A stretch of 64,000 nt of DNA, taken from positions 124,001 through 188,000 of the forward strand of contig DALZZF010000003.1 of the NCBI GenBank assembly GCA_031987605.1, given 5' to 3'. Under the pieces are notes generated by a model. The model searched no databases. It was not told the origin of the DNA and saw only the letters and a list, made by a program, of their open reading frames with translations. How positions within the stretch are numbered: the first letter of the stretch is position 1; the number at the start of each line of letters is the position of its first letter. The position numbers were made by a program, and so were the translations under genes. Source of the stretch: JAFAGO01 sp031987605 (GTDB taxonomy: Bacteria; Bacteroidota; Bacteroidia; Flavobacteriales; Weeksellaceae). Of the stretch, positions 16,172 to 24,527 are shown one piece after another.

Positions 16172-17698
16172 TTATTTAAAAATGCTCAAACTTTCGTTAT
16201 AAACAGGACTTTGTACGCCTAAAAAATTCAGTACACTGTGAAAAACGCTGTTTTGAGAAACCGACGGTTCTTTTTTCAGTTGTTTTGATTCATCGGAAGT
16301 CCATACAATAAATGGAATTTCATACTGTTCTTTCGGTGCAATACTTAATGGAACACCATGCATATACAGGTTTTTTTCTCCTAAAGATTCTCCGTGATCT
16401 GAAACAAACATCATGGCAGTTTTATAATCTTTCAGTTGTTTCAAATCTTCGATGAGGCTGTGCAGAATATAATCGGTATACACAATGGTATTGTCATACG
16501 CGTTGATAAGTTCCTGCTGAGAGCATTGCCCCAACTCCACGCTGTTGCATACCGGTTTAAATTTTTCAAATTTTGCCGGATATTTTTTGCTGTAAGTCGG
16601 ACCATGACTGGTGCTGGTATGCAGCACCACCAATATTTTGTTTTTCTTACTTGCCGCAATCTGCTCTTTTAATCCGGATAAAAGGATTTCATCATAATTA
16701 CATCCTTCGCCTTTGCAATCGGGCATCAATGCTTCTTTGTTCTGATAGTTTTTAATATGAAGCGGAGGCTCGCCCCAATTCGTCGTACGCCAAATCACCT
16801 CCACATTATTTCGATAAAGATAATTGGGTAAGATTTCATAAAGATCATTGGAATTTTTGTATTCTAAAATACATTTTACCGCTGCTGTGGTATAGGTAGC
16901 ACACGAGGTTGCATTGTAATGGTAAACATTTGGGGTTTCGGAAAGCAGAGGATTGGTATTTCTCCCGTAACCGTAAAGTGAAAAATTCTGGCTTCTGGCA
17001 GATTCACCAATAACCAGAACCATTACCGATTTTTCATTGTTTTTGAGGGTGGCATTGGGCAATAAAATTTCCTTCTGATTCTTTTTTGCTTTGTGAATAT
17101 AAAACAATGAAACATTCACCGAATACGACCAAGGCATTGCCAAACCGCCCAACTGTTTTGAGTTTTTATCAATCCACAACCAGTTGCTTGCATTTGCAAA
17201 AACAACAACTGCAATAAAACCTAAAGTGGAAGAAACGATAATGAGAAATTTCTTTAGCGGTAATCTTGTAATTTTTGATTTGATGATAAAAATGCTGGGA
17301 ATAATTCCCAGAAAAACAACATATAAAACCAATTTGAACGAAAAAAAACTGCTGGATTCTTCATAATTGGTATTCAGAACATTGCCGATCATACTTTCAT
17401 CAATAATCACACTGTATGTATTGATGAAATAAACCGCAATAGCATTAATAATAAAAAATAACACTGCTAAAAATTTCCCAACATATTGTGAAATCGAGAA
17501 AAAAAGAAGAAAAACAAAAGCATTCACCACCAACATTAAAATAATGAGGCTGAAAATAATAGCAATCCCATTCCCGCTTGTATAATCAAGATGCGTGAAC
17601 ACATACTCAAAAAACGGGTAATGAAACAGCAAAAAATTTAGCGCGCTTAATATCAGTACAAAGTACAGTATATTAATGCTGTTTTTTAAAATAGGCAT
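16172..17698 (-). CDS. eptA: Phosphoethanolamine transferase (EptA family)
   Basis: A 508-aa inner-membrane protein with five N-terminal transmembrane helices and a periplasmic sulfatase-like catalytic domain. VIGESARSQNFSLYGYGRNTNP is the EptA hallmark and the nucleophilic Thr is expected in the CATYTTAAVKC segment. The metal-site motif FVSDHGESLGE lies near the C terminus, and two Cys pairs typical of EptA disulfides are present (VCNSVELGQC and CKGEGC). The start at 17698 gives the family length and overlaps the phosphatase gene by 26 bp; the longer frame to 17944 lies inside that gene and is rejected. It probably adds phosphoethanolamine to lipid A, which in other bacteria lowers polymyxin binding. 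Confidence 0.9.
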   Translation of the reverse strand: MPILKNSINILYFVLILSALNFLLFHYPFFEYVFTHLDYTSGNGIAIIFSLIILMLVVNAFVFLLFFSISQYVGKFLAVLFFIINAIAVYFINTYSVIIDESMIGNVLNTNYEESSSFFSFKLVLYVVFLGIIPSIFIIKSKITRLPLKKFLIIVSSTLGFIAVVVFANASNWLWIDKNSKQLGGLAMPWSYSVNVSLFYIHKAKKNQKEILLPNATLKNNEKSVMVLVIGESARSQNFSLYGYGRNTNPLLSETPNVYHYNATSCATYTTAAVKCILEYKNSNDLYEILPNYLYRNNVEVIWRTTNWGEPPLHIKNYQNKEALMPDCKGEGCNYDEILLSGLKEQIAASKKNKILVVLHTSTSHGPTYSKKYPAKFEKFKPVCNSVELGQCSQQELINAYDNTIVYTDYILHSLIEDLKQLKDYKTAMMFVSDHGESLGEKNLYMHGVPLSIAPKEQYEIPFIVWTSDESKQLKKEPSVSQNSVFHSVLNFLGVQSPVYNESLSIFK

Positions 17699-18521
17699 AG
17701 GTAATAATGGATAAAGAAATGATAAAACTGATGAATGAAAAATAAAATATAGGCAGGTTTTCCTTATTGATTTTGGTGAGCAGCACACCGCAGCAAACGG
17801 CAAAAGCCACGATAAAAAACGGATAAAATTTCCGGTTTCCGACCCACTCCCAAATTCTGTACTTTCTACTAATAAAAATCCCCAAAAGTCCGGAAATATA
17901 CCCAACAATACTGCCCACAAATACATCCAGAGGATAATGAGCACCTACCGCAACTCTGGTTATGGCAAAACCATATCCCAGAAGCACAATGAAAAATATC
18001 CAGAGTATTTTCATCCCGGTTTGCTTCGGCATAAAAGCATACATCAGTACTGTAAGTGTGGTAAAAACCGTCATCGAATGTCCTGAAGGAAAACTATTAT
18101 GTCCGGAAAGTGTTTTCCCTATAATGGTAAAATGTTCCTGATCCAGTACTGCAGCCGGTCTTGGCACTGCAAATAAACCTTTTAGTACTTTAGAAAAAAC
18201 GAGAGAAACAAGAGAACCCATAATTAAAGCCTCCCATATTTTTGGTGCATAAACGATAAAAAACGCAAAAAAAGAAAACATAATCAGCGCATCTCCAAAT
18301 TGTGTAAGATTATACTGCACCTCCGGAAACTGCGACAATTCGGAATTGATGGAATAAAATGCATCTTTCTGAATTTGTGGATATTCTGTATTATTTAAAG
18401 CATTTTCAGTATAAAGAAATACCGCGGTTGCAAGCAAAAGCAAGAGCGGTAAAAACAGCAAAGACCATCGAAGTCGGGCAAAATTAGCCATCACGGTTTT
18501 ATTCATATCAGGAGTATGCAT
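17673..18521 (-). CDS. PAP2 phosphatase, probable lipid A phosphatase (LpxE-like)
   Basis: A 282-aa membrane phosphatase. The three PAP2 motifs are present: KGLFAVPRP (K-x6-RP), PSGH, and TRVAVGAHYPLD (SR-x5-H-x3-D form). Six or so transmembrane helices surround them. It overlaps the eptA gene, and an LpxE/EptA gene pair is known in Helicobacter pylori, where the 1-phosphate is removed and replaced by phosphoethanolamine. I infer the same role; undecaprenyl diphosphate phosphatase or PgpB is the alternative. A -7 element (CAAAGGTA, plus strand 18566-18573) lies 45 bp upstream. Confidence 0.85.
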   Translation of the reverse strand: MHTPDMNKTVMANFARLRWSLLFLPLLLLLATAVFLYTENALNNTEYPQIQKDAFYSINSELSQFPEVQYNLTQFGDALIMFSFFAFFIVYAPKIWEALIMGSLVSLVFSKVLKGLFAVPRPAAVLDQEHFTIIGKTLSGHNSFPSGHSMTVFTTLTVLMYAFMPKQTGMKILWIFFIVLLGYGFAITRVAVGAHYPLDVFVGSIVGYISGLLGIFISRKYRIWEWVGNRKFYPFFIVAFAVCCGVLLTKINKENLPIFYFSFISFIISLSIITYAYFKKQH

Positions 18522-18744
18522 CTTCAGACTAAATATTAAAATATTTCCATTTTTCAGAAAACATTCAAAGGTAGAATTTTTGTTTAAAAACTAAGGTTTG
18601 TGATTCAAAATTTTTAAGATCCGGAAACCATGAAAACACAACGAAAAAGAAAAATCTGCCCTAAAAAAGAACAGATTTTATATATATTGTTTTGCTTTGA
18701 TATTACTTTCTTCAAATTAAGGGAAGAAAGCAATGCCATCTCAA

Positions 18745-19020
18745 TTAATGATGACCATCTGCATGGATAAAAGGTCCATCGCCTTTTGGATTGCTGTAAA
18801 TAACTTCAACACCGGGCTGCTCAAAAATTTTCTTTCTGCGGATATCTTCAGGATCGAAAGGTTTTGTTTTTCCGAAATATTCTGCAAGACCTTCTGTAAG
18901 CCAGATTGGAATAATAAAACCGAAAAACATAAAAATACACCAGAATCCCACCAAAAACATAGTGAAAAAATATACCGTCCAAAGGAACTGATAAAACGGC
19001 CAAAACGCTGATAATAACAT
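18745..19020 (-). CDS. Small conserved-looking membrane protein of unknown function
   Basis: A 91-aa protein with one long or two short hydrophobic segments (about residues 5-42), then a polar tail rich in Pro, Asp and Gly that ends HADGHH. I choose the ATG at 19018-19020 because a complete promoter on the minus strand lies at 19069-19039, inside the longer reading frame to 19068. I do not recognise the family. It is divergent from fumC and separately transcribed. Confidence 0.65.
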   Translation of the reverse strand: MLLSAFWPFYQFLWTVYFFTMFLVGFWCIFMFFGFIIPIWLTEGLAEYFGKTKPFDPEDIRRKKIFEQPGVEVIYSNPKGDGPFIHADGHH

Positions 19021-19038
19021 ATTACAGTAGATTTTAGG

Positions 19039-19069
19039 CAAAAGTACCGTATTTTTTCTTTTCTGCAAA
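19039..19069 (-). promoter_or_regulatory. Consensus promoter of the 91-aa membrane protein gene
   Basis: On the minus strand TTTG (19069-19066), a 19-bp spacer and TACTTTTG (19046-19039) match the Bacteroidota consensus exactly. The predicted transcript start near 19032 decides the start codon at 19020. Confidence 0.7.
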
Positions 19070-19092
19070 ACCTTTTATGATGAATTTTTTCA

Positions 19093-19124
19093 TTTGCTGA
19101 AAAATGAGAATTTTAGTACTTTCG
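19093..19124 (+). promoter_or_regulatory. Promoter of fumC
   Basis: TTTG at 19093-19096, a 20-bp spacer and TACTTTCG at 19117-19124 form a near-consensus Bacteroidota promoter, 40 bp upstream of the fumC ATG at 19165. It lies back to back with the minus-strand promoter at 19039-19069. Confidence 0.65.
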
Positions 19125-19164
19125 TGTGGTTTCTAAAACTTCAAATAATAATATTATATACATT

Positions 19165-20559
19165 ATGAATTACCGTATAGAACACGACACCATGGGTGAT
19201 GTTCAGGTTCCCGCTGATAAATATTGGGGAGCACAGACTGAACGTTCCAGAAACAATTTTAAAATAGGACCGGAAGGAAGTATGCCTCACGAAATTATCG
19301 ATGCATTTGCTTACCTGAAAAAAGCAGCAGCCTACACCAATGCGGAATTGGGCGTTCTGGCAGATGAAAAAAGAGACATGATTGCAAAAGTTTGCGATGA
19401 AATTCTGGAAGGAAAACTCAACGATCAGTTTCCGCTGGTGATCTGGCAAACCGGATCCGGAACCCAGAGTAATATGAATGTAAACGAAGTGGTTTCAAAC
19501 CGCGCTCACGTAAACAACGGCGGAACACTCGGTGAAAAATCAGAAATCCATCCAAATGATGATGTGAACAAATCACAATCTTCCAACGATACTTATCCTA
19601 CCGCAATGCACATTGCCGCTTACACAAAAGTGGTGAAACAAACCTTGCCTGCGCTGGAAAAACTGAGAAATACTCTGGATGAAAAAGCCAAAAAATTTCA
19701 AAATGTGGTAAAAATCGGAAGAACACATTTAATGGATGCCACGCCTTTAACTTTGGGACAGGAATTTTCCGGATATGTTGCCCAGTTGGATTATGCTAAA
19801 AAAGCGATTGAAAACACTTTGGATCACCTGAAACAGCTTGCTTTGGGCGGAACCGCAGTCGGAACCGGACTCAACACGCCAAAAGGTTACGATGTGAAAG
19901 TTGCAGAATACATCGCAAAATTCACCGGACTTCCTTTTGAAACCGCTCCCAATAAATATGAAGCCCTTGCCGCACACGACGGAATTGTAGAAACACACGG
20001 TGCTTTGAAACAACTGGCGGTTTCTTTATATAAAATCGCACAGGATATTCGCCTTATGGCTTCCGGACCACGTTCAGGAATTGGTGAAATTTTCATTCCT
20101 GAGAACGAACCAGGATCTTCCATTATGCCCGGAAAAGTAAATCCTACACAGAACGAGGCATTAACCATGGTTTGTGCGCAGGTTTTAGGAAACGATGTTA
20201 CCATTTCGTTTGCCGGAACTCAGGGAAATTATGAGTTGAATGTTTTCAAACCGGTGATGGCAGCTAACTTTTTGCAGTCTGCACAACTTTTGGCAGATGC
20301 GATGGTTTCTTTCAACGATCATTGCGCCATCGGAATTGAACCGAACGAACCAAGAATCAAAGAACTGGTAAACAAATCTTTAATGTTGGTTACCGCTTTG
20401 AATACGCACATCGGCTACGAAAATGCCGCAAAAATTGCAAAAACCGCCCACAAAAACGGAACCACCTTAAAAGAAGAAGCCGTAAATCTCGGATTCCTCA
20501 CTCCGGAACAGTTTGACGAATGGGTGAAACCGGAAGATATGGTAGGAAGTCTGAAATAA
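19165..20559 (+). CDS. fumC: Fumarate hydratase, class II
   Basis: A 464-aa TCA-cycle enzyme that hydrates fumarate to malate without an iron-sulfur cluster. The class II/aspartase signature GSSIMPGKVNP is present, as are GSGTQSNMN near residue 100 and the HPNDDVN region that includes active-site residues. The start is placed at MNYRIEHDTMG because the longer frame from 19126 begins at the promoter. Length is normal for the family. A terminator follows at once, so the gene is monocistronic. Confidence 0.96.
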   Translation: MNYRIEHDTMGDVQVPADKYWGAQTERSRNNFKIGPEGSMPHEIIDAFAYLKKAAAYTNAELGVLADEKRDMIAKVCDEILEGKLNDQFPLVIWQTGSGTQSNMNVNEVVSNRAHVNNGGTLGEKSEIHPNDDVNKSQSSNDTYPTAMHIAAYTKVVKQTLPALEKLRNTLDEKAKKFQNVVKIGRTHLMDATPLTLGQEFSGYVAQLDYAKKAIENTLDHLKQLALGGTAVGTGLNTPKGYDVKVAEYIAKFTGLPFETAPNKYEALAAHDGIVETHGALKQLAVSLYKIAQDIRLMASGPRSGIGEIFIPENEPGSSIMPGKVNPTQNEALTMVCAQVLGNDVTISFAGTQGNYELNVFKPVMAANFLQSAQLLADAMVSFNDHCAIGIEPNEPRIKELVNKSLMLVTALNTHIGYENAAKIAKTAHKNGTTLKEEAVNLGFLTPEQFDEWVKPEDMVGSLK

Positions 20560-20580
20560 ATTTTCTATATCCATTACAGT

Positions 20581-20610
20581 AAAACCCTTTCCGAACAAGA
20601 AAGGGTTTTT
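20581..20610 (+). terminator. Rho-independent terminator of fumC
   Basis: AAAACCCTTTC (20581-20591) pairs perfectly with GAAAGGGTTTT (20599-20609), loop of 7 nt, ending in a T run. Confidence 0.88.
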
Positions 20611-20660
20611 ATGTTTATGAATGTCAGCACTTTAGTTGTACCGCAATGAATAAAGAATAT

Positions 20661-21389
20661 TTACTTTTTAATTATTTTTGTTGTATAAACGGTTTTATCG
20701 TTACTGTCTTTTACAATCATCATATAATTTCCGCTTACGAGCTGGCTTACATTTAGTTCTAAATTATTATTGCCTTTCTCAATTTTTTTGTTCAGAACAG
20801 TGTTTCCTGACATATCATATAACTGAATGTTTATTTTTGAAAGAACTGTAGAAATATTTAAGCTGTTGCCCACAGGATTTGGATAGATTTTAAAATCATT
20901 TAATGACACATTTGAACTTGCCAAAGTTGATCTCCAATAAATCGCATCATCACCATTCGGGTTGGTGAGTGTAAGCCTAAGATTGTCATTTATATTTTCA
21001 ATTTGATAATCGTAATTAGAATAATAAGCACCATTTTCTTCAATACTTCCGAAGAAAGTTCCAAAATAAATGACCTCATAATTGTCGTAACCGGAAGGGC
21101 AGCCTCCAAGAGTCATACCGGAAGCCGTAATAGTAATGTTGTTGTCGGAATAAGAAATATCACCTCCCATACCATTGCATATACTGGTATGAAAATCGTC
21201 ATTAAAAAATTGGATTTGGCATACAGGATGAGGTAAGCCACCTTCAACAGGAAGATCCGGAAACAAGTATTCCGTATCTTCAATAATCAACTTTTCCAGA
21301 ATCCAGGTCGTATTACTCAGTTGTGATTGTTGGGCTTTTGCAAAAAACCCAACAAACAGAGTTGCTATAATGATATATATAGTTTTCAT
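20661..21389 (-). CDS. Secreted META/HslJ-like protein with T9SS type A sorting domain
   Basis: A 242-aa protein. The signal peptide is MKTIYI to AKAQ. Residues about 20-165 resemble a META/HslJ domain (STTWILEKL-type opening strand, the CNGMGGDISY segment, and a Cys pair in GGCPSGYD). The last 75 residues are a Por-type sorting domain (FKIYPNPVGNSLNI, then NIQLYDMSGN and SGNYMMIVKD). It is exported by the type IX system; its role outside the cell is unknown. The start at 21389 is the ATG of the signal peptide; the frame extends upstream to 21425 without purpose. Confidence 0.82.
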   Translation of the reverse strand: MKTIYIIIATLFVGFFAKAQQSQLSNTTWILEKLIIEDTEYLFPDLPVEGGLPHPVCQIQFFNDDFHTSICNGMGGDISYSDNNITITASGMTLGGCPSGYDNYEVIYFGTFFGSIEENGAYYSNYDYQIENINDNLRLTLTNPNGDDAIYWRSTLASSNVSLNDFKIYPNPVGNSLNISTVLSKINIQLYDMSGNTVLNKKIEKGNNNLELNVSQLVSGNYMMIVKDSNDKTVYTTKIIKK

Positions 21390-21657
21390 AATTTTTATTT
21401 TTTTATATGAGACGAGTAAAGACAACCATACTAAATTAAGAAAAATAAAGCATAGTAAGATTAATTTTATATTATGTTTAAAAAAAATAGATTAACGACA
21501 AACTTCAAAACTCTATAATTAACGAAAATAACCAACGAAGTGCAATCCCAATTTTCACCGAAGTAATACAAATTTAGTCTGTTTGCCGAGATACTTTTCA
21601 ATAATGATTAATGCAGACAATCCGTTTTATTTTATCTATTTTTACCACAAAAAAATA

Positions 21658-21984
21658 ATGAACTGGTTCATCCTCATCATTGCAGGTCTTTTTGAAGTGA
21701 GTTTTGCTTTTTGTCTCGGCAAATTCCGGGAAACTTCCGGAACTACATCTTATCTTTGGTTTGGCGGATTTTTAATTGCGCTTGTAGCAAGTATGGTTTT
21801 ACTCATTAAAGCAACACAAACTTTACCTATCGGAACTGCATATGCAGTCTGGACCGGAATTGGCGCTGTAGGAACCGTGCTGGTCGGAATATTCTTTTTT
21901 AAAGAACCGGTAACTTTCTGGAGAATATTTTTTATTTTCACCCTGATTGCTTCTGTAGTGGGCTTAAAATCAGTTTCGCATTAA
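21658..21984 (+). CDS. SMR-family exporter (SugE/Gdx-like)
   Basis: A 108-aa protein of four transmembrane helices with the essential Glu in helix 1 (IAGLFEVSFA) and the GTAYAVWTGIGAVGT segment. The pattern points to the SugE/Gdx branch, whose members export guanidinium or quaternary ammonium compounds as antiparallel dimers. The start at 21658 gives the standard length; the frame upstream to 21583 adds an unlikely 25 residues. No ykkC/guanidine riboswitch is recognisable in front. The gene is alone on its strand. Confidence 0.85.
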   Translation: MNWFILIIAGLFEVSFAFCLGKFRETSGTTSYLWFGGFLIALVASMVLLIKATQTLPIGTAYAVWTGIGAVGTVLVGIFFFKEPVTFWRIFFIFTLIASVVGLKSVSH

Positions 21985-22004
21985 AAAACAAAACACGAAT
22001 ATTT

Positions 22005-22021
22005 TGGTTCTTCGCCAAAAA
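22005..22021. repeat. Dispersed 17-bp repeat, copy 1
   Basis: GGTTCTTCGCCAAAAAC here is the exact reverse complement of 46242-46258. In both places it lies in a gene-free stretch. The rest of 22022-22266 is AT-rich and shows only the string ACACAAAGGCGCAAAG near 22094, a short motif similar to ACCACAAAGAACACAAAG near 32479. Confidence 0.6.
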
Positions 22022-22266
22022 CGATGCGTTTTAAAATTAAAATGAATGTAAGAAACTCCATAGAATTCACTTTTATATTAAACCATAAATTTAACACAAA
22101 GGCGCAAAGATTTTTTTATTTGTCAGGGTGCTTTTTAAGTTCGCAAGGGCGTTTGACTTAGCAAAGAAATGAGTGAATATACTCATTATTAATGATTAGT
22201 AAAAAAAACAATTTCCATACAAAATATCAAAAAGTCAATATTTTTGCTTCCTGAGTTCGAATCTTT

Positions 22267-22980
22267 TTACTCTTCAAAACTTACCTGATCGGCAAAATAC
22301 TCTTCCAAAACGCGAAGGGTTTCCGTATTGGTTTCGATGTCGTGCACGATTTCACCTTTGTTTAGTACCACAATCCGGTTGCAAACTTCGGTCGTATGTG
22401 CCAGATCGTGGCTCGAAATCAGGAATGTTACCTGTTCATTTTGTGCCCATTTCCGGATTAGATGTTTCAGTTTTATTTGGGTAGAAGGATCCAGATTGGC
22501 AAAAGGTTCATCCAGCACAATAATTTCGGGAGTACCAATCAATGCGCCGACGATTCCTACTTTTTTCATATTTCCTTTGGAAAGATCACGAATATATTTT
22601 CCGGCTTTCAGAATTTCTCCGTTAAAAAAATCTTCAAACTGTTTCAGAAATTCATCCACGGAGGATTTGCTTTGTCCTCGGAGCTCACCCAGAAAATAAA
22701 AATATTCTTCCGGCGTTAAATAGCCGATCAAAAAAGATTCGTCTACAAAAGCGGAAACGTGATTTTTCCATTCTTCGGATTCGTCTACTTTGATTCCGTT
22801 GATGCTTACAAATCCGGAACTCGGTTCAATCAAATCCAGAAGAAGGCTGAAATATGTGGTTTTTCCGGCCCCGTTATTCCCGACCAAGCCAAATGTTTCC
22901 CCTTTCGGAATGTTCAGCGATTCGATGTTCAGGACTTTACGGTTTGCGTAGATTTTACTTAGATTTTCGGTATAAATCAT
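22267..22980 (-). CDS. ABC transporter ATP-binding protein
   Basis: A 237-aa nucleotide-binding subunit: Walker A GNNGAGKTT (about residue 35), ABC signature LSKGNMKK, Walker B IIVLDEPFA, and the switch His in ISSHD. It starts 15 bp after the DUF5687 membrane gene ends, so the two form an exporter unit (one ATPase plus one long permease). The substrate is unknown. Confidence 0.9.
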   Translation of the reverse strand: MIYTENLSKIYANRKVLNIESLNIPKGETFGLVGNNGAGKTTYFSLLLDLIEPSSGFVSINGIKVDESEEWKNHVSAFVDESFLIGYLTPEEYFYFLGELRGQSKSSVDEFLKQFEDFFNGEILKAGKYIRDLSKGNMKKVGIVGALIGTPEIIVLDEPFANLDPSTQIKLKHLIRKWAQNEQVTFLISSHDLAHTTEVCNRIVVLNKGEIVHDIETNTETLRVLEEYFADQVSFEE

Positions 22981-22994
22981 ATTCTGTGTGTTTA

Positions 22995-24461
22995 TTAGTT
23001 CCCTTCTTTAAATGCCTGTAAAGCCGCATATTTTTCTTTTTTGTAGCGTTTTACAATAAAGCTGAATACAAAATCCCTCAATAAAAATCCGAGAATTCCG
23101 ACAACGGCAATAGAAGCTACTCCGGCAGCAATTCCGAAAAAATACTGAAAAATCCCAAACACCAGCATCGGCAAAAGAAGTTTTGGCATAATGAGTAAAA
23201 TGGATTTCAAATTGAATGCGTTTTTATCTCCCATACTCTTCGATTTGGAATTCAAATCTATTGCGGATTTATTGAATGCACCGCCCAATAAAGTGAGATG
23301 AGAATTGACCCCGATATTATACAAACCGGCCGCAATAAACGTGAGATACGCTTCCCAACTGAAAAAAAGATAAAAAGAAGCCAGCATCATCGATGCGAAA
23401 GTAACCATATTCATCAGCCACCATTTCGACTCCAGATATTCTTTATACGGAACGTTGAGTGTCATCATCAAAGGATAATACGAACTATCCCAACTCGGAA
23501 CGCGCTGTGCAAACATAAACATAAAACCACCGGTAACGAAAATCCCCAGAAACATCATCATATACGGCGTTCTGTAAGTAGGCGTGGTAAACATCAGCAA
23601 ACCGTAAAAAAGAAATAACACACTGCTAATCAGCGTACTTTGTGCAGCTTTACTTCTGAGTAAAAGGCGAATATCATTATTAATAAAGGTTCCGATTACG
23701 CCAAATTGATTTAAAAATTTGATATTCTGAGTTTTACCTACCGTTTTTTTGGTTTCAAGAGCCTGATCCAGATAAAAATTCCTCTTTATCGTGGTATAGG
23801 CTAACCATGCGAAAACCATCATCAAAAACAATGGGATAAGAACTGTAAAAGAATGGCTGTAGAATGAATAAAAAACCGTTTCGGAAACATCCGTCAGTTT
23901 GAAATATCCTTTATAATCCAGAAAACCAAACGCCATAAAAACAGCGGCAACCAAATACGGAACCCAGTCTTTTCCGTTGAGCAGAATATTAAGAAAATTG
24001 TTGAAGTAGAAAATACACATCATCGCCACCAGCCATAACAGCACACCCAAACCCGAATGACCGGATTGTATCAAAAGCACCGCAAAAGGAATAAAAAACA
24101 ACAGATTTCCCCAGTTGAAAAATGAGGTAAATGTTTTCAGAATGGTATAATTCACCAAAGTTTTTTTGGTGATATTCATGCTTAAAAACGGCTTGATGTT
24201 CTGCGTAGGCATCTGCTGGAAAAAATACCGCACCACCAAATCATAAACCCAATAGTACACAAAAAATTTACTGAAAAATTTCAACGGATCTGTGTGCAGT
24301 TTATTTTCTGCATAATGATAAAGCAGAAAAGCGCCGCCAACAAAGAAAATTCCGACAAAAATATAAATGAAGAGCATGAAAATCTTCATGGCCAGACCGG
24401 TCGCAAATTCTTTGCTCCGTAAAAAGTTTTTGATTTCGAGGGAAAGCAGTTTAAAATACAT
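22995..24461 (-). CDS. DUF5687 ABC-type membrane protein
   Basis: A 488-aa integral membrane protein with around ten to twelve hydrophobic helices. It matches the DUF5687 proteins I know as partners of ABC ATPases in Bacteroidota. It probably forms the permease for the ATPase encoded next. The start ATG at 24461 lies 67 bp after the recN stop. No substrate can be read from the sequence. Confidence 0.8.
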   Translation of the reverse strand: MYFKLLSLEIKNFLRSKEFATGLAMKIFMLFIYIFVGIFFVGGAFLLYHYAENKLHTDPLKFFSKFFVYYWVYDLVVRYFFQQMPTQNIKPFLSMNITKKTLVNYTILKTFTSFFNWGNLLFFIPFAVLLIQSGHSGLGVLLWLVAMMCIFYFNNFLNILLNGKDWVPYLVAAVFMAFGFLDYKGYFKLTDVSETVFYSFYSHSFTVLIPLFLMMVFAWLAYTTIKRNFYLDQALETKKTVGKTQNIKFLNQFGVIGTFINNDIRLLLRSKAAQSTLISSVLFLFYGLLMFTTPTYRTPYMMMFLGIFVTGGFMFMFAQRVPSWDSSYYPLMMTLNVPYKEYLESKWWLMNMVTFASMMLASFYLFFSWEAYLTFIAAGLYNIGVNSHLTLLGGAFNKSAIDLNSKSKSMGDKNAFNLKSILLIMPKLLLPMLVFGIFQYFFGIAAGVASIAVVGILGFLLRDFVFSFIVKRYKKEKYAALQAFKEGN

Positions 24462-24527
24462 CCTTCAGGTTTACTGAATTAGTATGATTTTCCGGGAAAT
24501 GTTACAGATAAAACAAAAGATTCCGCT

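Noticed and set aside
15995..16222. 75-aa frame in the gap between the lectin gene and eptA
   Set aside because: AT-rich translation dominated by Phe, Lys and Leu, overlapping the eptA end; no support.
17699..17944. N-terminal extension of the EptA frame
   Set aside because: It lies within the PAP2 phosphatase gene in another frame, and EptA proteins begin near MPILKNS at 17698.
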